Shown here: one piece after another, positions 22,551 through 35,033 of the stretch | How positions within the stretch are numbered: the first letter of the stretch is position 1 | How the letters are laid out: every line of letters starts with the position of its first letter | DNA from: Hofstenia miamia | Taxonomy: Eukaryota; Xenacoelomorpha; Acoela | Reading direction: 5' to 3' | DNA: 64,000 nt | Assembly (NCBI GenBank): GCA_004352715.1 | Contig: SCFE01000090.1 | Location: 216,409-280,408 of the forward strand | Translations under genes and position numbers: made by a program | The notes under the pieces: model-generated | What the model was told of the DNA's origin: nothing | Databases searched by the model: none | The model's input: only the letters and a program-made list of their open reading frames with translations

Positions 22551-25500
22551 GCAAATTGTATTACACAACATCATTATTTTTTGGGCAAGATATTGAGACA
22601 ATTTTTTCAGAAATTTCAAGCAATCAAGATTTTCCGTGATCCATTAGCTAATCTCTCAATTTTGCACCCCAATAAAAATAGGGCTAATGAGTACTACTGA
22701 AAGAATTACACAACAGAACATCTAAAATATACATAATAAAATTAAATGATTACACACACATTTTTCAAACAAAATATTAAATGGATAAGAATGTCAGTTG
22801 GAGTCTAAATCAACCTTTCTCTAGAAGAAATGTAGTCCGGATTGAATAGCTAAAATATAGGCAAAAACTACAAGGACAACACTGACTATATTTCTAGCTG
22901 TCAATGGAGAAGGTACATACGCAAATAATGCTGATTGTCAAATTCTCTTTTAAAACTTTCTTATCAAGCAGAATCTTTACTTCATATAATTGTGATGCTT
23001 TATTTGATTACAGTAAATGGTTTGGCTTCTATTTAGCAAAGTGATAGAAATTTAGTAGTCCACAAAAACGGAAATTTAAAATGATTTTGTTGGTAAATAC
23101 ATTCACCTTTTCCCAAATAAAAACAGAGTAGACCACCAACTGACAAAGTTGCTTTGCGGCGTAAGCTTGTCTGTACTACATTTCCCATTATCCAAAAAGA
23201 GTGAGCACACAAATTTACCACAATAATGTATTCGACTTCTACCAACTGCATAAATTTCATGTTTCCCTTTGTATATTCTTAGATTCAAACACTGTGTTTT
23301 AAAGCTTCAGTCAATTTGCTTTTTGCAAATATCTTTTTAAAAATTTGAAAATATTATTGGAAATTATAATAGTTTGCACATTGTTTTGTTATGAAACATA
23401 AATGTAGCCATTCCAAGTTTCCCACAATTACCATGAAACATCCGCATTTTTGTTTTCTTTCACGCAACCCGCATATTATGATTTTCTTTCCGCATATTTT
23501 GAATTGAAATAGTTCAGGCGGCTTTTAGAAAATTACATGAAATGCTTTTTAATTTATAAGATTTTCATGGGTTCAATAGTTTATCGTGCCACTAAAGCTG
23601 CTATCAATTTCAAAAACATGTTAGGCATGTTGTAAAGAGTATGATACACTAAAACAGTGAGCGGTATACAAAGGCATGTAATGCTTTTTAAGGTAGTTGC
23701 ATGCAATCTTTTAACAAGGAAAACTAGCAAATTTTCAAAAATAAAGGGTGAACTTTATGTATAATTCATTCCTATGTTAAGTGTTCATTTACATACAATA
23801 TATAACACATTTCTTTTTAGAACATGTAATTATGTATGCTTTTGTCACAAAATATGGGTGAATTGCTAAATTTTATCAGTTAATACCTCCCCATCAATTT
23901 TTTCTGGATCCGTCCCCGATGATTAATTAATAAAAATCAATTCGAAAAAACAATCCATGCTACTTCTTATAGTATATATCTACACTATGATGATTTCATA
24001 TGACCCGATGATTTCATAAGTCGCGATGATTTTGTTTAAATCAGTTGGTTACGAGTTCCGCTCTGCTTTTAAAAGTGTTAATCATAATGATGCGCACGAA
24101 AAACTATTAGCGCCATTTCTAGCGCATAGCAAAAAAGAGTTTACTTCATTGCACACGTTTTTCTGAGAATAATGACATATTTAAAACATCAACCGCACTT
24201 GCAAAAGCATCCAAGATTTCATACGAATCCCAACATACGGAAAAAACTTTTAGTAATCAGGAATCTTCTAGCAACTATTCTCGTTCTTCTAGGAAACCTC
24301 GTCAAAATATAACAGTTACTAATTTTTTTAGTCAGTTTTATGCTTAGGCACCTAGAATCGAAATATTTACATAAAAACAAAGACGTCACGGCCTACCCGT
24401 AATGCGGAGCCTTCATGTCAGCAGAACTACAACGAACAATTAAAATACATCTTTGAACCCAGATTGAAACTGTTTTTATGCAAGTTGGACGAAATAATAG
24501 CCTAAGAGAATCCAGAAAATTATGAGTCTAAGTATTCAGACATTAGTAAATGTCTTAAGCCAAACGCATTTTCCTCAGTGAAATTTCTCAGTTCAGTAGT
24601 AGGTTACTCCAAAAGAAAACCGTTCATTTAATTTGGTGGTCCAAATAATCACTTCAAATCGTTTTAAGTTTTAATAATTGTTCGAATTTTAAACAAATGT
24701 TGGTTAAACTTCTTGACTATGTGTAACTTACAATTCTTGATAACTAAAACAAAAAAAGTTGTTTTTTTATATAAAAAATGTATTGAAAAAAAATAAAACT
24801 TGTTTTAGAAGCTGTTTAGTTTCTCTGCAGAAAAGTGTATATTTTAAATTGAAATCTAGGAATTTTAGCGAATTCTGACTATACATACGATTATCAATAG
24901 AGTTTGACAAGATCACTTATGAGAAAAACTGTATATTTACATTGGTAGAATCAAATTTTGATAAGGAATTTGAAGCAACTGTTTAGAAAATAGATTTACA
25001 TGCATTTGTATATAGCTGAGAAGTTGGTCTCGAAAATTAATTGTACCTAAAGCAATATAATCATATAATAAATAATACATATGAAAATAACCATAGTAAT
25101 GTTTACAATATTTAAGTAATTTTGTGAGCTTTAAGGATTTTAAAAAGGAAGTTATCTTTAGAATTTTTCTGAGGATGTCATTTCTTGCAATCCAACTAAG
25201 AAACGACCTCCAGATATTTGTCTTTCTAAAGCTTGTAGCCAAGCTTTTGAATTTGGTATTATATTAAGCAATTCCTTTGTAAGGAAATATATTGAATTAG
25301 ATGACAAAGCAATTTTGTAATCCAATTCGAAAATTTTACAAGAAAATCAAGCTTAAGATGATCTTTATTTAATACTCCACCATTAGCTAAGTAAAGAGAA
25401 TTGAGTGACTATGCAAAAATCACAAGAAAAAATTAGGGTTTGTAAACATGCAACTAGTCCAAAACGTTTTACAACTTGCTGTGTCATTTACAACTGTCAG

Positions 25501-27310
25501 GCTGTGTGCAGATTCAATATTTCCAAAAAAAAAAATGGCCAACTGAAATATATATATTTTTATATCATAATACTGAAAATTAATACTAAGTAAAATTAAT
25601 ATTAAGTAAAAACTAAAGTGTAAAATAATTTTAAGCTTAGAAATATCTGAAAAATTCACAACCACGTGAGATGGCACAAATAAATTCTTAGTCTATTTCA
25701 AATAAGTAAAATTATCTATCCATTTCTTTTGAGAATGGATTACATGCAGTGATTGAGGCACATCATCTCAAATTTGAAATTTTGTGCTCAGTTGCTGGAC
25801 TAGTATAGCAGGCAAATAAGTAACTATTGAAGTTTTATATGAATTTATGAAAACATCGTGAACACGATATCCTTTTCAGACTGAAATATTAACATGAGTG
25901 TATCAATTTTTGTAATCACCTTAAGTTTGCTTAATTGTTTGATTGCAGTTGTGTTAATAAAATCATTAAATATTTCAACTTGAACACAAAGACGGTTAGG
26001 AAAAGCTTAGCTACACATGTTTCTCCACAATATGATGACAATTATTAATAAAGTGTGCTAAGCATGTAGAAGCAAATGGAAGGAAAGTGCTTTTGCTTGT
26101 GATTTCCGTGATGGTTGATTTCATTTAACTACGTATTGTTCACAAATGCACAATCAGATGGCCTCACAGAAAAATTTAGTCATAGCCATGAAAATTTTAC
26201 TTCAGCTATCCACACTAAGATTGAATAATTGAATAAGGAAATTAAGTTATTGAAAGTTTCAATGAAAAACTATACTTTTGCTTCATCAAGTAGCACTCAC
26301 TCTACTAAGAATGTTACCTTACCAAGAGAACTAAATGAAAACTGAAACTCTGTTCGGGTTTATGGAATAGCAGAAATGTTGGAGAACCATCTGAACGATT
26401 GATAACTGATAAAACCCGAATTCTTGAAGTCCTTTATTAAGTGGGTTCTAATTATGCATAGAAAATATTGTTCAATAGGGTAGTTTATGATGTAAATCAA
26501 TAAGACCAATTATGCTCTTTTTGCTAACGCATATAAAGTAAAAAAAATTGACTTGTCTATATTTATTAAGCAAATGCTACTAGCTGGCATGCATGTGGAA
26601 GGAGCTTTAGTAAATATATGACAGTTCTCAGTCAAATATATTAATATACAAACATATATATATATAAATACATACAAAGCAAAAATGTTTCGATCTGGAG
26701 TTGTTTATGAATAAAACCAATGATTGAAATCATATTATAGGGTGGTAAGTTCTTAGTGAGTTTAAAACATATCAACATATTATTCAAAATGACAAATTGT
26801 AGGGAAATCAATGATTGGGAAATGTAGTCCTTAGTTTATGAAGAATTTTTCTTTAAAACATTTAATGCGATTGTAACATGGATATCAAGTTTCTTAAAAA
26901 AGCATCTTTTATATAAGTGAATAATATATTTGCATAACTTGACTATTCATAATAAATGCATGAAAAAATTCAATTATCTCACTAGGTGGTAATTGTATTT
27001 CTATAATTGAGATATTTTTACATCAATAGCAAATTGTCGAATTATTGCATTAATGTGAGATTCAAAGTTTGGCTACAAGTAAAAAATTAGTACTAAGTAC
27101 TTGAAATTTTATAAAGATGGAACCTTAGCATTGGTGATATTAAAGGTTAGAGCTCAAATGTCGAAATTATTTTTAGTGGGATGCAAATTACAAAACTTAG
27201 TTTTACCTTCATTTATGAACAACCTGTGCATTCTGAAGTACGTAAAAAATTTACTGCAATCTTATGCTACAGATTCAATTACCACATGCATAGAATATGA
27301 TATTTATAGA
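22551..27310. other. Long stretch without supported genes
   Basis: A+T-rich and largely unstructured. GATGATTTCATA words recur at 23990-24030. Runs of A and T are common. No frame shows a recognisable domain. It ends at the N run at 27311. Confidence 0.5.
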
Positions 27311-28271
27311 NNNNNNNNNNNNNNNNNNNNNNNNNNNNNNNNNNNNNNNNNNNNNNNNNNNNNNNNNNNNNNNNNNNNNNNNNNNNNNNNNNNNNNNNNN
27401 NNNNNNNNNNNNNNNNNNNNNNNNNNNNNNNNNNNNNNNNNNNNNNNNNNNNNNNNNNNNNNNNNNNNNNNNNNNNNNNNNNNNNNNNNNNNNNNNNNNN
27501 NNNNNNNNNNNNNNNNNNNNNNNNNNNNNNNNNNNNNNNNNNNNNNNNNNNNNNNNNNNNNNNNNNNNNNNNNNNNNNNNNNNNNNNNNNNNNNNNNNNN
27601 NNNNNNNNNNNNNNNNNNNNNNNNNNNNNNNNNNNNNNNNNNNNNNNNNNNNNNNNNNNNNNNNNNNNNNNNNNNNNNNNNNNNNNNNNNNNNNNNNNNN
27701 NNNNNNNNNNNNNNNNNNNNNNNNNNNNNNNNNNNNNNNNNNNNNNNNNNNNNNNNNNNNNNNNNNNNNNNNNNNNNNNNNNNNNNNNNNNNNNNNNNNN
27801 NNNNNNNNNNNNNNNNNNNNNNNNNNNNNNNNNNNNNNNNNNNNNNNNNNNNNNNNNNNNNNNNNNNNNNNNNNNNNNNNNNNNNNNNNNNNNNNNNNNN
27901 NNNNNNNNNNNNNNNNNNNNNNNNNNNNNNNNNNNNNNNNNNNNNNNNNNNNNNNNNNNNNNNNNNNNNNNNNNNNNNNNNNNNNNNNNNNNNNNNNNNN
28001 NNNNNNNNNNNNNNNNNNNNNNNNNNNNNNNNNNNNNNNNNNNNNNNNNNNNNNNNNNNNNNNNNNNNNNNNNNNNNNNNNNNNNNNNNNNNNNNNNNNN
28101 NNNNNNNNNNNNNNNNNNNNNNNNNNNNNNNNNNNNNNNNNNNNNNNNNNNNNNNNNNNNNNNNNNNNNNNNNNNNNNNNNNNNNNNNNNNNNNNNNNNN
28201 NNNNNNNNNNNNNNNNNNNNNNNNNNNNNNNNNNNNNNNNNNNNNNNNNNNNNNNNNNNNNNNNNNNNNNN
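27311..28271. other. Assembly gap, 961 N
   Basis: Run of N. Frames across it are artefacts. Confidence 0.98.
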
Positions 28272-28765
28272 TCAATTCAAAAAATTGGAAAGTTTATACC
28301 AATAGAATGGAAGGTAATACTCTTTCGATCACTTGTTTTATCCCATTTCTTGTACTCATCGTGTTTCTTAACGAACTTAAAAAGTCAAAATCGAAATTGG
28401 AGAAAGTATTTAAATGGGGAATAAACATAATTAGCAACAAAAATAAAAAAATAATGTGTAAGCATCATCTAAGATCATTAGAAGCTCTTCAAAATATTAG
28501 ATGTTTATCGATATTTTGGAAAAGAAAATCGAACATTTCTAATCATTTAAATCAAAGAACAATTACATTTGGTAAAACTAAGTATAATAGAAAAGTATTG
28601 AAGAACGGATTCCTAAATTATTCAATATCACTATGGAACAAATTGGATTACAGTACACGAAATGAAATTTTTTTTACAATATTTAAGAAGTTGAAAAACA
28701 TGATTACACACAAATATATAAATTATCTGACTAATTATAGAATAAGATGTGCAACTCAAGAATAA
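28272..28765 (+). pseudogene. LINE reverse transcriptase C-terminal fragment
   Basis: After the gap the plus strand reads KVILFRSLVLSHFLYSSCFL, the thumb segment typical of CR1-like LINEs. A frameshift near 28390 follows, then NGFLNYSISLWNKLDYSTRN, the usual C-terminal LWN pattern. It ends at a TAA at about 28763. The body lies in the gap. Confidence 0.6.
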
Positions 28766-29171
28766 GAAAAAATATTTATTAAGTTATATGTAGTTTATAA
28801 ACTTAACCAAGAAACAAACATTTACTGACATAACTAAGCTCATATGAAGAAAGTTGCATTATTTATGTTCTTAAGTTTGTAAACTTAATACATGTATATG
28901 TACATGAGAACTTAAATATATGTTGTTGTTGTGGGATTTGAGTAATTTGGAAACATGACATAGACTGGTGTAATTACGAAGTGCAATGATAATGTTGAAA
29001 CACGTTTTGAAAAGCAATATTTTGGAAAGGACAGAGAGATTGTATCAAAAGCTCTTCATCATCTGATAATTCTGAATGTTAAAGTGATATTTCAGAAAAA
29101 TATGTTTGTGTTTTAGAAGGACTTGAAAATAATTATGGAGAAGGTTGTTCAGAAGAAAACTATATAAGTAC
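28766..29171. other. No gene seen
   Basis: Noncoding. A serine-rich broken frame near 29045-29160 (SSSSDNSE, SDISEKYVCVLE) vaguely resembles the acidic leader of a piggyBac transposase, but I could not support that. Confidence 0.3.
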
Positions 29172-29474
29172 ATATTCCAATTGTTCTTCACAATTGCGAT
29201 GACATATTAAAAAAGAAAAGTTTAAATAATTGTGAATGAAAAGAAATTGTCTTAAGCAACAGTAGTTGAAACAGTGCATTCTGATATATTTCACAATTCT
29301 TTACAGATGAGTNNNNNNNNNNNNNNNNNNNNNATATTCCAATTGTTCTTCACAATTGCGATGACATATTAAAAAAGAAAAGTTTAAATAATTGTGAATG
29401 AAAAGAAATTGTCTTAAGCAACAGTAGTTGAAACAGTGCATTCTGATATATTTCACAATTCTTTACAGATGAGT
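29172..29474. repeat. 141-bp direct duplication on both sides of a 21-N gap
   Basis: 29172-29312 and 29334-29474 read the same by eye, with only 21 N (29313-29333) between them. An exact repeat ending at both gap edges is the mark of two contig ends that overlap but were not merged. Confidence 0.85.
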
Positions 29475-31540
29475 TCTTAAAAAAATTTATCAAATGTCTA
29501 TTTCAAGGCACTGAATAGGAATATAAACTCTCAATTTATATTGACAGTTAATGAATTGCGACAATTTAGTGAGTAGCAATATTCATGTCTCTAATCAAAC
29601 TTGGATCTTGCTGGCGGTATTTGGAAGAGAAAACCAGAATAATTCAAATGTAGATGTAATGATCACACGATATATGGCACAAAAAGGACTCGGATTTAAC
29701 TACTAAGTTTCACTTCTCAAAATTTCATTTAAAAATGGCTTTGGAAAATAAATTTAGAAAAATATTACAATTAGAAGAAAAAATAAAATAAATATCTACA
29801 TTCAAAAATTGTTTGAACAATAAATAATACTGATAATTCTAAATGCGGCAAGAAAAGAAATACAAACAAAATATAATATAACAAATCAAAGAATATTGAC
29901 AAATAGTAATGATAATTAATTGGGATTATGACAATGTCAGTTTCGATTAATAGAGTAATAAGGATTGTAAAATTTAAAATCTCGCGATTTCAGATTTTTT
30001 GTATTAAAGGTGAAAAAGTATTTTTTAATATCAATCTTAAAATTTTTAGCCCAGTTATTTGTTTGTTATAATTTGGTAAGTCATTCATAGCTGTTTGGAA
30101 AAAAGTTTTCATTATTCGCTTTTCATATGTATTTGATTCCATTAAATGCGTTCTTTTGTTTTATTTTTTCGGAAAGTCATTTTTGTTATATGGGAATGTT
30201 TTAGAACATTTATATAGATATAACGTATACAATATATTTCCTATTTTTGGAAATGATTAAAACTTAATAATTTATTGGTATTTTTTATTTAGAAATAAAT
30301 TGTGCAATGCTTAGAATACCGTAGTAAAATGTACAATATTTTCATGTATTTTTAACTGGAAGATTTGGTTTGTATGGGTAATCACAAAAAATTTGGTTTT
30401 CCATCAATACTATTTCCCTTCTTTTTTTGTGAAATATATTAATACATAGAAATTACGTTCGTTAATGTACTATTCATGAATTGACAACTAATTTTTCACA
30501 AAGTGAATTGATACAAAGTCCTAAACGTGTACATGTACATGATTGTCATCTTAGTCAAATATATTCACAACTGGCTGAAATAACTAGGTCACTGGCTCAG
30601 CTACTTGTCCGCTTGGTTTGGATCAGAGAAATGGACTGTAATAAAACCAATTATAAGCTTTAGTCGTTCTTTTGTATATAATCTTTAAATAGCTATATAT
30701 GAATAAATCATTTACTGTCGCATCTTGATGGTGTTGCAATTGATTGGAAAATGTAAAAAACAAATACATAATCTCCTATTTCAAAACACGTTTAATAGGT
30801 TTTATAAGTGATTTTGTTGCAACATCAGTTGGCGTCTCATGGTTAGACAAAATGGGTAGTGTTTTGAATTCAATTGTATGTTTCGCAGTTGAGAAAAATT
30901 AATACAAAATTTACTTCCCCATCTCACGGTTAGTCAAAACAATTGTGGTTGAAGAAAATCAAACAATTTTCAATAATTGAATCGTTGTGGCAAGAAAGCA
31001 ATTCGGTTAATTTAACTACAATTATCGATCATATAAGCTAAAAAGGATTCAAACAGAATTAAAAGTAAAATCAATTACATTTTATAAAAAATAGATCATA
31101 TCACGCGAAAATGTAATGCATTCAATAATAGTTAGTTGCCTCTTTTACTAACAGTGAAAGGGACAGCAAAATTAGTCCATGTGCTGAAACAGTCGTCGTA
31201 AGTCAGCTATAGATTTCAATATATTAAATAATAAAAGGAAGGTAATAAAATTTTAAATTACACAAAAATTATAAAAGTTTACACAGTTACATTTAAATCA
31301 TAAATTGAAATTAAAAATCATCTTTGAACATAGTCAGCAATATCTAACTGGCGACCACGCGAAATGCAATCTAAAAACAAAGTTATATTATTTAGAACTA
31401 GAATGTGCAAAAGATACACCCTTTTACATATTAACTGAATAATTTAAAAACGCCTTGAATAAGCGAGTTGTCTATATGTTTAATTTCTATGCAGTTTCTT
31501 ATCAGCCACTAACACTTACTCAACTGTCTGTTGTGTGTTC
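29475..31540. other. No gene seen
   Basis: A+T-rich sequence with no recognisable frame or terminal repeat. Confidence 0.45.
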
Positions 31541-31586
31541 TATTGTTATGTCACATCACACCGACACTCAGTAAACTGAATTCAGC

Positions 31587-32390
31587 ATGGATGCAACTCC
31601 CGAACAGCGCCAGCGCGTTATTGCTCTAGCACTGTATACCTCAAAATCTCAAACTGAAATTGCTAATAACATCGGTGAATCCCAGCCAACGGTCAGCAGG
31701 ATCATCAGGCGTCGTGCCCTTACTGGCACAATTGCAGTTCAGAGAAACGGAAGGTGTGGGCCGAAGAGAAAGACTACAGCACGCGATGACAAAAAGCTAC
31801 TCAGAAAAAGCCTCAGCAATCCTAGATTGATTGCGATTGACCTCAAAAGAAAAGAATATCTCTCCATCTCAGTGAGAGCTGTAATAGCACTTCTCCGAAT
31901 CAATTTGGAAAAACCTCATATTTTCAGATGAGTGCTCTTTTGCAGTTCAGATGACTCGTCATTAATACGTGCGCAAAGGAGCAGAATATCCAACAAGTGC
32001 TCACATGGTGCAGAGTGTAAACACCCGCACACAGTAATGATTTGGGGATAAATGCCGTGGAAGGGAATCGGTCGCATTCACGTTGTTGATAGAATAATGA
32101 ACTCCAACAAGTATGTGGATGTCCTCAAGAATAGGGTGATCCCTTAGGCACACGAATAGTATCCTGATGGTGCCTATACATTTCAACAAGACTCCGCCCG
32201 ATGCCTCGAAGGCGTCGATGAAATTCATGAACGACCATGGCATACAAATTCTTCAATGACATGAACCCCATCAAAACAATCTGGGCAATTCTCAAATGGA
32301 GGCTACAGCAAGAGTCGTTTACCAGCAAGCAGCAGCTTATCAAGCTGTTATGTAGTTTGATTATTATAACAACATACAAGATTTACTTAT
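31587..32390 (+). pseudogene. Tc1-like transposase, broken
   Basis: The intact N-terminus (31587-31931) has a helix-turn-helix pair: QTEIANNIGESQPTVSRIIR and then a GRCGPKRKTTARDDK linker, the GRP(R/K)-type hook of Tc1 proteins. Further on, broken frames read VLFCSSD (FSDES strand), HPHTVMIWG (VMVWG) near 32020-32050, and TFQQDSARC (FQQDNA.CH) near 32180-32215, the second catalytic block. The third block is not found and many stops are present. No terminal repeats were identified. Confidence 0.75.
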
Positions 32391-33366
32391 TCAGTTAATA
32401 TGTCCGCGGGTGGAAGATTAAATTTGAATTTAATAAACAATTTCCCCATTCATTTACCATACGCTAAAATAGGTAATCGAACTTCCAACAGTATTTCGAT
32501 GTGCAAAGTGAGGTGAAAATGTTAAAATTTTAGTATTTATTGCTGAATAAACATGATAGTAGTGTGATTTTTCAAATTATCACGTAGGAGCTAGCATTAG
32601 TGGCGTAGGGTTGGGGACGTGGTGGGACAAATGACCTAACGCCAGCAGACAATAAAAAGGGAGGTGCCGATAAGACGCCATCAGCACCGCAAGAAGGATA
32701 CCAATTCATTGCAACATTAAGCATTAAGAGGTGGGCCGTCACTTATACAGTTGATTACCAATAAATATAAGTGGTAAGTTGGTGATGCACAACTTTGCAA
32801 GCGTAAGGCAAGTGAAGCCAGAGGTGCAAAAATCTTGTCAGATCTTAGCAGCTTTTCTTCAAACAAAGAAAAGAATATGTGCGAGTTAATCCTGATGAAG
32901 AAATGGACAATGACAATGAGAATTCTGGATACGGTAAAGAATAAACGGAAAAATAGTCAACTTGCGAGAGAGAGATGATGGAACTACGTGCTCATCGTTC
33001 AGATGTAGGCGCCACCCGAAAAGAAAACTCAGAGTTAGCTGTATTAGAACACACTAACGTAGGGTATTGGACCTTTACATCGGCAGGTGTGCCCAGGACT
33101 TGCCAAAAGTCAAAGCATGAATTGTGAGAATTGGGGCAGGTGTATTTCGACATGACAACGTGACTTACCAGACCTCCAACATGGTAAAAAGTGTAGAGGA
33201 ATGAACAAAAACTGGTTCGTTAAAACTATACCAAATGGAGGGCAAGTGCCTAGTCCTGCGAAAGCAAAGTCAGCATTAGAGTCATCTAGCAAACTTAAAA
33301 TTGCAAGAAAATAATAAAGAAATTGAAATATGAAGAAAACCAATGTCACTGAAAGTCATTTCTTAA

Positions 33367-33700
33367 GTGGAAAGAAATTGAACGCATGCTTAAAAAGGCA
33401 GGTGGAATAAATGACGCTATTGAGAACCAAATTCAAAGCGAAAAACACAGATGGAGATAAGTACTAAGGAGAATTATTGACGTCATCCAATTCCGCACTT
33501 CACAAAACTTCGCACTGAGGGAACACTTTGAAAACCTGGACAGTACAAACCTAGAAACTTTCGCGTAAGTAACTCCGAAGTTCCTATCAATTATGATACG
33601 GTTATTGCTCGCTACCTTGCAAATGTCAAAGAAAATCCAAGAAACATCTCAAACAAACCGAAAGATTTAATTAAAATTCTAATCCAATTTGCAATCGTAG
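33367..33700 (+). pseudogene. hAT transposase remnant, DUF4371 type
   Basis: One frame reads KWKEIERMLKKAGGI, then IQSEKHRWR-stop-VLRRIIDVIQF, then TSQNFALREHFENLD. It matches the family order W..L...L, E..RWR.VL.RII..I..LA..G.ALRGH. A shifted frame continues YDTVIARYLANVKENPRN. The stop replaces the residue after RWR, and another stop follows ETFA. Only this N-terminal part of the domain is recognisable. Confidence 0.75.
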
Positions 33701-33780
33701 ACAACCGTTTAATTTAGCTGGGCCCCGCGTGCATGCATCGTTGATTATGTTCCTCAATGAGTTAATTGGTCACCTACGTG

Positions 33781-34034
33781 CAGTGGCGCGTTTAGGACTT
33801 TTAAAACGGGGGCTGACACCTATTTTTATAGAAAAAAATGTAAAAAAAGTTGTTTGGACAAAAGTAAGCTTAAACAAAATGCAATCGTCTGTTTTTAGCA
33901 GCAAATCTATTGATAATTTCTTGAATTAAAGATAACAATTTTTAATTTTGAGGAAAAGAGAACATCTTTCTTAAGTGTTGACAGCTGGCCCCAAAAGGGG
34001 AGGGCCGGCGGTCGCCCACCTAAACGCGCCCCTG
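33781..34034. mobile_element. Nested non-autonomous hAT (MITE), 254 bp
   Basis: Ends CAGTGGCGCGTTTAGG and CCTAAACGCGCCCCTG are inverted repeats with one mismatch. Flanks are CCTACGTG (33773-33780) and CCTATGTG (34035-34042), 7 of 8 matching. It sits inside the larger hAT element at 32598-34352, so it is younger. Confidence 0.85.
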
Positions 34035-34360
34035 CCTATGTGCACTGGCTGTTCACAGCAGGGGACAAAGTGGCGCTAGGAAATAAATACAACCATGTAT
34101 TTTCCTGCGGATCTTCGTGCGAAAACTGACACAACCTTCCATAACTATCGTCGATCAACGTTTAGAATCGTTAGTACCGAAGTCCGGCCTGATTTTTAAG
34201 TCCGTTTCCATCTCTGATTGAGCGGAAATTTAAGTATTGGTTTCAGAATATGTTACAAATTAGACTAAACGAGTAGACTGAAACAAAATTGTTATAATGT
34301 AAATGGAGCCCATTTTTTATCATTGTCCCCACAACTACTCGCTACGCCACTGGCTAGCAT

Positions 34361-34978
34361 CTGTTGCTTTTGATACAAGCAATATTTTTATGCCCTTCAG
34401 AAAAATAATAATTGAAATTTTATAGTCAACATGATAGATGTAGATGCTATAATGCTAAAATACGTTGGTTACAATTTCCTTTTAAATTTTCGTATTTAAT
34501 ACTTTGACACAAAAACTTATTTTATGTTGATGAATTAAACTACTTAGCTGTTGCCTTAGTAAATTTTTTTATAAGGAGACTTAATCCATTTAGAGACTGT
34601 TGAATTAGAAATTTAGAAAGCTTATGTAAATGCGATTCTATCACAAATAATGATAAAAAAATAAGGAAATGTATGCACAAACATACGAGATTTAATAACA
34701 AGAAAATCCCCATGAAACACTAAAAAACATTTTAAATACAAATTGTTTCGATGTTGAAAAATGCCTTGACATGAAAAAGTAAACAATGCAACCTAATGAA
34801 TGATTAAATCAAAATTTCAAAAAATATTGCTTTATAATAAGAAATGAGAAATTTAAATACTTTTCAAAAAAATTTTTACTTCTCAAACAACTGCCTTCAT
34901 TAGTCAAAAAGAAATTGATAACAATATGTTGATGTAAATATACTTTTTGGAATATATTCTTAAAATGTCAACTTACAA
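34361..34978. other. No gene seen, downstream of MCPH1
   Basis: A+T-rich sequence between the hAT element and the MCPH1 poly(A) signal. Confidence 0.4.
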
Positions 34979-34984
34979 TTTATT
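34979..34984 (-). terminator. Poly(A) signal of the MCPH1 gene
   Basis: AATAAA on the minus strand (TTTATT on plus), about 50 bases past the proposed MCPH1 stop codon at 35034-35036. The position suits cleavage and polyadenylation of this gene. Confidence 0.5.
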
Positions 34985-35033
34985 ATAATTTTTGTATGCA
35001 ATCAAATTTCTAAAACTTATGCAAAATGATGCA

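Larger units (their letters stand above)
32598..34352 (+). mobile_element. hAT element with exact 8-bp target duplication (host of a nested insertion)
   Basis: Starts TAGTGGCGTAGG and ends CTACGCCACTG, an inverted repeat. Both sides carry the identical octamer GCTAGCAT (32590-32597, 34353-34360). Length is 1755 bp including a nested 254-bp element. A decayed DUF4371-type transposase lies inside. Confidence 0.88.

Noticed and set aside
29040-29172. piggyBac transposase-like acidic leader
   Set aside because: Only a vague serine/acid-rich resemblance with stops; no TTAA-bounded ends seen.
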